Shown: positions 11,402 through 20,941 of the stretch, in pieces
Position numbering within the stretch: position 1 is the first letter of the stretch
Layout: every line of letters begins with the position of its first letter
NCBI GenBank assembly: GCA_001598975.1
Contig: BBXU01001784.1
Location: 1-64,000, forward strand
Direction: 5' to 3'
Length of the DNA stretch: 64,000 nt
DNA from: Parachlorella kessleri
Lineage: Eukaryota > Chlorophyta > Trebouxiophyceae > Chlorellales > Chlorellaceae
The notes under the pieces: model-generated
The model's input: only the letters and a program-made list of their open reading frames with translations
The model's database searches: none
What the model was told of the DNA's origin: nothing
Translations under genes and position numbers: made by a program

Positions 11402-14400
11402 GCGTACTGTCTAACGCTGCTCATGGACTTTCCAAGCAAGGAGAAGAAGTCCAAGGATACCAAGGCGGCACCACCACTGACGCAGGTAAGAGCAGCTGGA
11501 CTGGCTGGCTTGGTTCAAGATCTGGTCCCACTTGAGTGCACTAACAACAAGACTCGGTGCTGGTCAGACCTGCAGCATGGAGCTATGCAGTGGCTGTTAT
11601 GCAGCAGGGGCCTGTGCACTGGGAGTATAAGGCAGCAGCATGTCATTTGCAGGCGATAAACAACAGACTTTTGTCCCAGGCAAGGAAGAAGGACCAGCAA
11701 AACCACTTGGCCACGACCAAGCTGCTGCAGGTAAGAATAGATGAGAGTCTGGGACTGATGCAAGTTTTATGGATGGTGGGAAGTGAGGTGCAATAGGTAG
11801 GAGTGGAAGGTGCCTGGTGTTGGTGGTGATGGTGTGGCAGGAGCAAATGGGGTTGGAAGTGCTTGGGCAGCGGACAGAACTGGTCAGCTGGCTGGTCTTG
11901 CATAGAGTGGTGAAAGACGGCATCCTTTGGTCTCCGCCAGTGGAGCAGCTGGTGCAGGTTGGTGGAAAGAACCTTGTATTTGCTGCAGTTGACTTGCAAG
12001 CATTGATATACTAGTTATTTGTGTGAGTTTTCCGGCGGCTGCAGTCTTCTTAAGGTCACCTGATGCCCATTGCAGCCTAAAGGCAGCGCACCCTCACTCC
12101 CCACCCCCCCAACCCCTTGTGTGCAGGGCGAGAACGATGACCTGTCGGGGCGGCTGGATGCCTTGATCAACAGGGAGGAGGGGCTTGGAGGACAGCTGTC
12201 GCTGCTGCAGGTTGGTCAGGACTTGACGCCAGAGTTCCCAGCTAAGCCCTGGCAAATCTAGTTTACATGTTATTCTTGGGGCCTCGGCATTTGCCCCTAG
12301 TCTGAGCAATGGCATGGAGATCTCCTCCTTGGAATTTTATAGTCAGAATGTGCTTGAGAGTCAATCAAATAGGGCTCCAACAACTGGCCTTAGTACCGAC
12401 TCCTGACTGGGTTTACTGGGTTTGATTCGCTTCTGTCTGCAGGATGGGCGTGTTTGAAAACCTGCCAACCCCTTCAATCCCGCCACCTCACCTGTTCATG
12501 TGCTGGTGCTGCAATTTGCAGGCGGAGAACAAACTGCTCCAGGAACAGGCGGCGGTGATGCAACAGGAGCTGAAGGCCACCACCACTATTGCCGAAGGCG
12601 CACAGGTATGGCGGTTGCAGCAGTCTTCTTATCCTTGACGCAAGTGACACTGGGTTGTGCCTTAACAAACACAGGTAAACGTGCTGCTGGCTGTTTGCAC
12701 ACGATTTGGCACGTCGCTAGGAGGCTGCCACGCTTCCTGCGCTCTTGACCCACATAATGGGGAGAGATGCTTGGCACCAAAGCAATGCTTGCCAGTAGAG
12801 GGCACATCATTAGATGCAACTGTGTGCATTGACCATCCTCCTGGGCTAGCAGGACTGCAACGATAGAGTTGGCTCCTGCCAGATCGCCAGTGGAGTTCTG
12901 ACATGCCAAGGCTGGCCTCATTGGCAGTTTGATTCTGCAGGGTATAAGTACCAACTCCTGTGAGTGGACCTGCTCCTATGAGTTCGTAGATGAATTACCC
13001 ATCCTGCCTGCTTCCACGCCTACTCATCCCTTGCTGTGACTGCTTTCCCTCTTGCAGGCAGAGGCCAGGGAGCTCAGGTACACCGCAGCCCAGATGCTGA
13101 AGGAGCTGAAGGAGGCGCGGGCCGCCACCTCAAACGCTCAGGTATGCATTGGCAGCTTCTTCTGCGGGAGACCAAGTTGCAATGCCTTGTTTCCATAGCG
13201 GTGGACAGCACCCGCTCTTCGGGGGCACCAGTCATATCATAAGAAGCACCTCCATCCTCATCAGCGCATGCCAACGCTGCCATGGCCCTGATGCCACCTC
13301 AGCTGTTGTGTGGTCCAGCTGCACCTGCTGCTCCAAAGTTGCTCCTTCAACAGGCAATCTCTTCAGATGGACTGCTCCTGCTTCCTACTAGAGGGGGAGA
13401 ATGTCACGCTTCTAAGTGGCCCAAACTGTTTTGCAGGCCAAGAGCAGGGAGCTGGCAGAAGCCTTGAACAAGATGGCCGAAGTTGCAAGACGATTCAAAA
13501 GGATAGCGGAACGCGAAAAGGTTTGTGGCACAGAACATACAACCTCTGCATAGTTTTTTTGACTTTTGTGGGTGTCAGATGACTGCTGCACAGGTGGCAT
13601 TAAGCACCACGAACTGCGTCGTGCACCACATCGAAACACATTCTGGCGACATATATCTTTACAACTGCGCTCTGATCTTATCTTATTAAGGTTATGCGTA
13701 ACAAGTTTGAGAGAGCTAAGCACGCTGTGGTGGAGGACCTTGAGACTGCCATGAGGCAGCATCAGGAATTGCAGGTGGGGTTTGTGTACCTGTGTTCAAG
13801 CAGGGTCATTAGACTCGCCTAGGAGGTCGCCTTGGAGGGTAGCAGACTGCCAGCATAGTGCGGCGCTGTGCCCTTTGGAATAAGCTGCATCTCGTCCTCC
13901 ACCCTGTGCTCTGAGGATCATGTCCTAATTCTTCTGGTTCGCTTGCAGTGCGTGGCAGTAACTCGTCTGACATTGCTCTGCTTCAATGAGCCTCAATCCT
14001 CACCGCATCTGTAGGGCCTGGACGATGACCTGTCTGCGAAGCGGTACATGGACGTGCAGGACCAGTTACCCCCAACGCTGCCTGCAGCAGCTGGGTCTCT
14101 GGCCGGCCACAAGGCAAGTCCTGAATTAAGTCAATCACACCTTACTGCTGCTCTCATACAATCAGTGTCACCTGGGCAGTCAGGCGGAGGGTTTAGATAT
14201 TGCTCGAAGTCGAGCTTTTGTTTGCATGGGGGAGGTCTTAGCTGTAGTGGAGTTCGGTAGCCATCAGCGGGAAATTGCGTGATCCTTGAATTTCGCACAT
14301 GCACCGCATTGAGATGGGAACCAGCCACTACAACAGATTTGACAGCAGTGGTCAGCACAATAGCCACTGCTTCTGAACTGGACACTGTTGCAGGGTGGCA

Positions 14401-14573
14401 TGTACAAGGAATGGAGTAACCCACTGGCTGAGAAGGAAGTGCACCTGCTTGACAGCTTTGCCCGTAGCAGTCCAACCAAGGCGCGTGATCCAGCTCAGGG
14501 GCTCTCCCAGCGACTCTCTCAGAAGCTGCAGCCTGTAGAGGCCACTGCCGTCTCACAGCAGGCACAAGGATAA
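11402..14573 (+). CDS. Coiled-coil protein built of 84-nt exons, about 280 aa
   Basis: Exons: 11402 (or ATG at 11423)-11485, 11653-11730, 12127-12210, 12522-12605, 13058-13141, 13437-13520, 13691-13774, 14015-14113, 14394-14573 (TAA). All introns are phase 0. Five internal exons are exactly 84 nt, and the first is also 84 nt if it begins at the acceptor at 11401, which would imply an unseen upstream exon. If the ATG at 11423 is the start, the product is MDFPSKEKKSKDTKAAPPL... and 279 aa. The central part is Glu/Lys/Ala/Leu-rich heptad sequence (e.g. LQEQAAVMQQELK); exons at 12127 and 14015 are related (NDDLSGRL / DDDLSAKR). The intron after 14113 has a GC donor (AAG|GCAAGT). Exon style and the 3'-proximal GC-AG intron match the minus-strand gene at 0.2-6.2 kb, so the two may be paralogues. 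No named family recognised; function unknown. Confidence 0.7.
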
Positions 14574-14696
14574 GCAGCGGGTGTCCTAGCGGTGCCTACC
14601 CCTGGAGCAACCCAGGATATTGAGCTGGTGGCTGCCCCCATCATTGACGCCAATGGGCACATCAACTTTGATGCATTGTACGCCCTGTACCCTTAA
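14574..14696 (+). other. In-frame coding-like tail after the stop codon
   Basis: Directly after the TAA at 14571-14573 the same frame stays open for 40 codons to a second TAA (14694-14696). The end reads DIELVAAPIIDANGHINFDA then LYALYP, which looks like selected protein sequence rather than 3' UTR. No intron with fitting phase removes the first stop. Options are stop readthrough, a recent nonsense mutation, or an assembly error. Confidence 0.5.
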
Positions 14697-15029
14697 TCCA
14701 GATTGGCCGGTGTCAACATTAGACTGCAGACATCTTGCCAAGCGCAATTGGTACCATACTAGTTCTGCTGCGCCTGACCCCACCAGCTATTAGCAGCGTT
14801 TTTATAGGGTGCAGTTAGTGCAGTAGTGTTACTTGGTTTGCACTGCTTGCTTGGGTTTCTTTTGGTAAAGCAACATGCACAGACGTCATGCTCTGTTAGT
14901 GTCTGTCTATATCCTTATTTTACACGTTGACAATACAAAATTCCTCGTAAACAGCCGCTGTGTATCATGGTTGGCATGGTTGGCCGGCTGTCTTAAGTAG
15001 TAATGATGTACTCAATGCATACCCGACTT
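14697..15029. other. 3' flank of the second coiled-coil gene
   Basis: AT-richer than its surroundings (for example TATATCCTTATTTTACACG). Presumed 3' UTR and spacer; no TGTAA on the plus strand was found here and no gene is seen. Confidence 0.4.
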
Positions 15030-15990
15030 GGCGCATGCAGCCCTTGACAAAAGACATCCAGGCGGTGTTGCTGAGGTCAGCGGCAGTAACTCAAAGCCAT
15101 ATAGCACTATCGACATCACGAGCACCATGAACACAGTCAGCCTAGCGTGCAGTTTAATACCTCGCTGGCTGAAGGAGGGTCCTCACAACCTCCAAAACAC
15201 AGCCGCACCAAGCGAAGGCCAACAGCCTAGCTCAATGCACTGCAGTCTTTAGGTCAATGTTATCTGTGAAGTGGCTGCCGAGGTACTTGATCTTCTCAAC
15301 CCAGCCGAGCACGCTGCTGCCTACCCAGATGTCTGGCCGCCATCAGGTCTGGCTGCTGGTGCTTGCTTTTTGGCAGGCCATTGAAGCAGGGAGAGGGCCT
15401 GCTGCTGCTACTGCTATTGCACCTTGGCCGACCTGCTGGAGTGGAGGTGGTGTGGTGCAGCTACCTGGGCGCCGTTTGCAGCCGCACTAGCTGTTGCGTG
15501 TCCCGCAGCTGCTGAGCAGGAGGGGCACTGCCAGCCGTCAGGGGTAGAGCTGCGCAAGTGCCAGCTGGTAGAGGTGGGTTGGGGCAGCCACAGTGCCAGT
15601 CTGCCGCACAGGTGTCGCAGATCAGCATGCTGGGCTCCAATTGGAGGGCCCCACACCCCGCACAGGCTGTAGCTGCTGCAATGCCACACCAGCATGAGAG
15701 CTACGTGTTGCTCTGGCTGACGCTGATGCCCCAACGCTGGCAGCCGGCCTCTGGTGCTGTAAGGAACTGCTGCAGCTCCTCTGCTGTGCTGGCTAGCACC
15801 ACTATGTCGTCAGCCAGCATAAGGGGGGCACTCGCAGTGGGCTGCTTTCCCGGGCTGCCTTGGCCGCTGCTGGGCCGGTGAGGGCGCCGTTGCCTAGGAC
15901 CCCGTACTGCCAAGTCACGCTGCTGTCCGAGCCTCCCTGATCCCCCAGTTCATGAATAAGTCGAACAGGAAGGTGGCCAAGGGACAGCTC
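15030..15990 (-). pseudogene. Degenerate LINE-type reverse transcriptase fragment
   Basis: Reading the minus strand right to left, reverse-transcriptase blocks occur in the normal order but in different frames: CPLATFLFDLFMNWG (about 15980-15938, the xQGCPLSPxLF block), LADDIVVLA (about 15823-15793, the YxDD catalytic block with its two Asp), KIKYLGSHFTDNIDL (about 15295-15255, the KYLGS block of non-LTR elements) and VMSIVLYGFELLPL (about 15120-15080, the thumb region). The changes of frame and stops show it is dead. The endonuclease half was not identified and may have been lost by 5' truncation or lie unrecognised in 16-18 kb. Family within the non-LTR elements cannot be fixed from this fragment. 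Confidence 0.8.
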
Positions 15991-18900
15991 TACTGCACGC
16001 CAAACTCTTAACGGAAGGGTTGTCTGTAGCTGGAAGGCATGCAGTTACTATTTTAGAGGAACAGAGAGCCATGGTCCCTACAAGAAGCCACCAACATCAA
16101 GGCCAAACACGCGCTCCGGGCCATTTGGAACTTGCTTAAGGGCTCATCTACACAGCCTATGCCACAGCTCAAGCTACCTGATTACTGGAAGCGAGGCTTG
16201 GTGGATGTTGCATGTTTGCACCATCAATAGCAGTAGCAGGCAACATGTTGCTGGGAGCCCTGCATGGCAAGCGGACTGAACAAACCAGAATTAACACACA
16301 CAAAGGGAAGTCCGAATATATATTAGGATGACTGATGTGTTACGGGTCTGTCACAGGACAAAAGAATATTAGAAATGCCTCACATGGAGCGTATGCAGGC
16401 CATGGAGAGGTCCTTGAGCATGCTGGATGCCATGCGCCTGTGACCAGCACAAGCACAAAACTCACTATTGCCAGATCAAGGGGTAACTGAAGCATAGAAC
16501 AGTATACACAACCTTGCAAGTCCAGCCAAGCCACAACACAGGAAATCCACCACTCAGAGCCTCATCTGACTTTTGTCAGATACATCTGTATATACCTGCA
16601 GTTTTTTTATTTACATACAATGCAGGTGGTGGAGCTCCAGTGATGCCTGTGACCAGGACTGGCCCCCCACTTACTTGGATGTGGTGGCACCGGTGGCCTG
16701 ATAGCATTGGCATTGCCGCTCGACGCCTCGGCAGGCAGAGACCCAGCTTGGCGAGAGCACCTTGTTGGTGGCTACTAGGCACTGTGGTATAGCAGCTGCA
16801 GCACAGAAAAAACATAGGCGGATGCCTTCACCTCCTCGCCTGCTTGGAACAAGTTTGGAAAGGCGACCGGGACCGACCCGCAGCAAGTGCAGCATCACCG
16901 TCTTAGCTTGCTTGGCAGCTTGCTGCTCCTCCACAGCGGCCAGCCAGTGTTCCATACTGGCAAGCATTTGCCCAAGGCTGGACAGCTTGTGGCCTGGAGC
17001 CCTTGGATTGATTTTGATGGCACCCAAGGATGGCTGATATATTCAACTGTCCAAGGGCTGGCAAGGACAATGGCATTACGCTGAGGCAGAAACACCAAGA
17101 GCCGGGAAGTTACTACCATGGCATTTGGAGCACATAGGCAACCCCAGGCCGCAATCCAGTCCATGAGCCCATGTCAGTCCCACCTGAGTCTAACGCCTGA
17201 CACCATTCGCATGGTGTCTTCCGTCGCCAGGGGCGGACTCTTAACGCTTCCCAGCTCAGAGTGTGGCTGAAGCTAGCTATGTGTAGGGCATCAATCGCCC
17301 CATTGGGCAGCTGGCAAACGATGGTGGTCTGGATGACGTCAAATCTGGTCAAATGCCAATGCTGGCCTGATGGTCGACCTCTCTGACACCAGGTGCCAAC
17401 ATGCCGGGTTTGTTCAGCAGGGTTGTGGGGCAACGCCTATTCGCACACCCTCCGGGCGCGGCGATATTAGGTTCCTTGAGCGGTGGTGGTGCCAGCCGCC
17501 AAGCCACCTGGGTGCACGTGTTGCGAAGAAGCTGACCTTGCCCGAGGCACTTCCCGCCCTGCACTATTCATAGAACTAAATAACTGCGCAGCACAATTGT
17601 CAGCAAGTGGAGAGCCTTGTGGCGAGACATGCACCCTGCACCCTTCATGGCTTGCCAGCAGTGGTCTGGAACGCTTGGCTGGGTTCACATAGATTCCAAC
17701 ATCTGACGCCAAGCCCAAGGTAGAGCATGGCAAGCGTTGGGCTTATCAGGCACAGGATGTCAACACCAACCAGTACCACCTCACCTGCGCACCACAGGAC
17801 TTCAAGCCCACTGCACATCCACCAAGCATCACGTTTACGACCTCTGGCCAAGCACACGAGCCGTCGCCTGCATACATCACCAGCAGAACGGTGTGAAGCT
17901 GGTCCAATACCGCACCAGGGACACTCCCACTCCCCAGAAGACCAGCTTGGCGAAGCCACCAGCAGCCGGGACCTCCCTGTTGCAGCGTCCCGCTACCGGC
18001 CACGTGCCCGTGAGCATGCAGAAGGAAGCCGTCAGCGATCTGCCTCTCACTATGTGATGCTCTGTCACACAGCTCCCTTTCCGCGCTGTACCCGTGCCAG
18101 TGTGCCGACCCACTTGCTTACCAACAAGTGAAGGTTAGATAGACCACCGGTACATCTACCCATACCCCAATCCACTGCACCCAGATGCATGACAAGTTTC
18201 TCACATAGGCTTAGAGAATGACCTGTGAAAGCCCAAACTAAACACTGTGCCAGTAAAGGCACGCAAAGCCCTTGTTGGGCTTAACACCGCTGCCGTGCTT
18301 GGAGGCACAGTTGACAGCGCTTGAAAGCAGCTGGGGCAGGCTCCTATGCAGCAACCACAGCAACATCACTGCCACTTACAATGGGGAGAGCAGCGGTGGC
18401 GTGCGGCAGCGGTGGTGCAGCGGTGGCGTGCAGACATATTGGCCAAGCAACAAACTCAATTGTGCATTGAAGTGGAGGATAAACCAGGCTGCAACTCTTA
18501 AAAAAGCACAATGACTGGTCAAGCCTCAATCCGCTGGCCCGCATAGCATGCACCACCATCCAGGAAGTGCCCTTCCTGATGCTTTGGCAGTCCACGACTG
18601 CTGCAGACCCTTCAAACAACCCACTCCGCACAGCGCCCACCATAAGTTCTTTTGCAGGCTGAATTGGACGATGGTACAAGCAGCTAGTGGACGCTGAGTC
18701 ACTTAGGCACCCACCTGGGCATAATGCACGGGGTGAAGACGAGCACTGCTGTGAAGAAGCTCATGGCACACCTTTAGGCATCAGTGACAAGGAGCCGATG
18801 CGTTTGATTATCTATTCATCTCAAGGTGTAAGCTGACACGGCTCACCTTGCAAGAGCAAGTCTCCAAGGCAGGACTCGCAGTCAGATCAGCAGTTGGCTC

Positions 18901-19086
18901 CCATGTCTCAGTGGCTGACAAACCCTGTCCCATAATTTATGTGGTCACAATTGCCACACCATGATCACAGGCATTGCAACATGGGCACTGCACGTCTAGA
19001 CTGATACTGTAAGGTGGTAGCCAACAGCCAAAACAGCAAGTCAAGGCCCACTCAGCCCATCCTGCCAAACTGTGTACCATACTACT
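15991..19086. other. Gene-poor stretch, possible further retroelement debris
   Basis: No intact gene recognised. On the minus strand, 17740-18000 contains LLVMYAGDGS followed, in another frame near 17700, by VGIYVNPAKR. These faintly resemble the YADD and NPAK blocks of a reverse transcriptase, but the second catalytic Asp is Gly and the frames differ, so this is only a suspicion. A minus frame at 16860-17010 (LASMEHWLAAVEEQQAAKQA) looks locally coding. A short GCAGCGGTGGCGTGC direct repeat lies at 18390-18435. Confidence 0.3.
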
Positions 19087-19522
19087 TGTAACCAACCAGG
19101 CCCTGGACACCACACCATGTCCTCTCAAGACAACATTGACCAGGCAAGACGTCTCGCCGGACTGGCTCGCGACCGGAACCTGCAGGAGGCCCTAGGCAGG
19201 CTCAAGGACATAGAGGGAGTGCCGCTGGCACAGTTCCTGGGAGAAAACCTCAATGCACCCTTGCCCCTGACGATTCCAGTGGCCCTTCTGGCCAACCTTG
19301 CGGGCTTCTCCCTACACTGGATCTCAGCCAACTTGGTTTGCGTTGCTGGCCGCCTGGTTCCGGCTCCAGTCCCAGAAGAGTCAGCGGATTACCTTGGATG
19401 CAGTGCAGGATTGCGGGCCTGCTGGAGGAGCGGCACGAGGAAGGCTATGCTTTCCTAAGCGCACAGCTCTTCACAGGGCATCTGGTGATGTTCCTGCTGG
19501 CTCATGGTGGGCACCCATGTGA
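19087..19522 (+). pseudogene. Left arm of an inverted duplication; frameshifted gene fragment
   Basis: ATG at 19117 opens MSSQDNIDQARRLAGLARD..., continuing through NLQEALGRLKDIEG and AQFLGENLNAPLPL. The later homologous part (AGLLEERHEEGYAFLSAQLF, then HLVMFLLAHGG) is in a different frame, so the copy carries a frameshift. The same sequence occurs inverted at 19645-20123. Family not recognised. Confidence 0.55.
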
Positions 19523-19644
19523 CTGCACTACAGGTACCTGGCAGTAATGCTCATTTCACCCTGTCCAGACTACTGCTGGCATGTGCTGACCGAGCAGTTG
19601 CTGGCTAGAGGTGCCTGGCATTGAGCATACTGCACAGCATGTGC

Positions 19645-20123
19645 ACCATGTAGGAGCCCACCTTAAGCCAGGTATGGACTGTGACCAGCAGGTCCGGCAC
19701 CAGATGCCATGTGAAGAGCTGGGCGCTGAGGCAAGCAACCCCTACAAAGGAATTCCTAGCGCCACTCCTCCAGCAGGCCCGCAGCACTGCAGTGCATCTT
19801 ATAGCAACTCACATCCAGAGTCTCCGAGACTTGCAGGCGATGCCAGGCAGCCAGCATGCACTGACGCTGGCTGAGATCCAGGACAGCGACAACCTGCAAG
19901 GCTGGCCCGCCCTGCTTCGACGGGCCCACTAGATGCAGCAAAAGTACGGGTACAGTGAGGTTGTCGACCAGAAACTGTGCCGCCTCCCACCGGACTTGTG
20001 GTCCTTCTGCTTCACCCTTGGCAGGGTCTCCTTCAGGCCTGGCCGTGAGCCACTCCGCCAAGAAGGCCTGGCCTGCGCAATGTTGTCTTCAGACGACAAG
20101 GCATGGTGTGCGTAACCTGGTTG
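19645..20123 (-). pseudogene. Right arm of an inverted duplication; decayed gene fragment
   Basis: The minus strand repeats the left arm in order: GCACACCATGCCTTG..., GAAGACAACATTG, then CACAGTTTCTGG, CTGGATCTCAGCCA, GCGGGCCTGCTGGAGGAG and CAGCTCTTCACATGGCATCTG. Matching protein pieces (AQFLVDNL, LDLSQ, CSAAGLLEEW, LSAQLFTWHLV) fall in different frames with stops. It has diverged with many small indels from the left arm. Confidence 0.6.
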
Positions 20124-20357
20124 CCACTTTGCACCTTGACACACAGACAGGGTGCCAACCCCTCCAGCCTTAACACCGCTGCAAGCCTTGTAGTGCAACA
20201 GGGGCCAGCTCAGACACTAGTGTTAACCGTAATCTGCAGCCCCAGCCGCCTTGCTGCCGCCCCAGCTACCTTGCTTGTTAAACACGGCGTAGTCCCTGGA
20301 ACGCTGCCTGAGAGTGAGGTGGAGGTTATGCTCAAGTTCAAGCTGGCCTGTTCACCC

Positions 20358-20402
20358 TGTGCATGAGCAGCTGTGCATGAGCAGCTGTGCATGAGCAGCT
20401 GT
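20358..20402. repeat. 14-bp direct repeat, three units
   Basis: TGTGCATGAGCAGC occurs three times head to tail, followed by a partial fourth (TGTG). No feature attaches to it. Confidence 0.9.
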
Positions 20403-20941
20403 GGGCCGCCCTGGGCTGGCCATCAAGGACTTTAAGCGGTCCCTGTCTACACTAATTACAGGCACCCCATGCTATCCAGTGCCCTGTCCCCTACAGTCCT
20501 GCACATGACTGTTTATGATTCAGGGCTTTCACCTGCTGAGGACGGTCGGGGGCGCTGCTCCCATGGTACTTCTAGCTGGCTTGCTGCTTTGAAGAAGTTT
20601 CTTACGACATCAGAATGTGGCACTGATCAGAGGCTCATGTCCAGAGATCCTACGTCGCTTACAGAAAACGGTGTCGACAAACTACAACACTGAAGACGAC
20701 ACGAAAATGGCAAGAAAATGGGGTCGGTGTGGGAAGTGGAACCCTGGAGGCTGCGTGGGCTTGAGGTACTGCCAGGAAGGTGGCAGGTGAAGCAGCAGCT
20801 GCCGAGGTGTAAACGGTAAGAATCTGTAAGAGCCACTAACTGAGATTCCAGCAAAGATGTAGCTTGCAAAACCGGCTGTGGCAACACCTGGGTCAGCTTG
20901 CTGCCCGTGGCCGACAGCTCAGGGCGGCGGTATGGCGGCGG
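20403..20941. other. Upstream region of the HECT ligase gene
   Basis: No separate gene seen. It presumably holds the promoter and 5' UTR of the ankyrin-HECT gene. The part at 20537-20577 resembles 8655-8700. Confidence 0.4.

Noticed and set aside
12410..12440. GGGTTTGATTCGC resembling a tRNA T-loop
   Set aside because: No acceptor stem, D-arm or anticodon arm could be paired around it, and it lies in an intron of the coiled-coil gene just before an exon.
17467..18003. Possible second reverse transcriptase (MYAGD, NPAK)
   Set aside because: Only two weak blocks in different frames, one lacking the second catalytic Asp; noted as a suspicion but not called.
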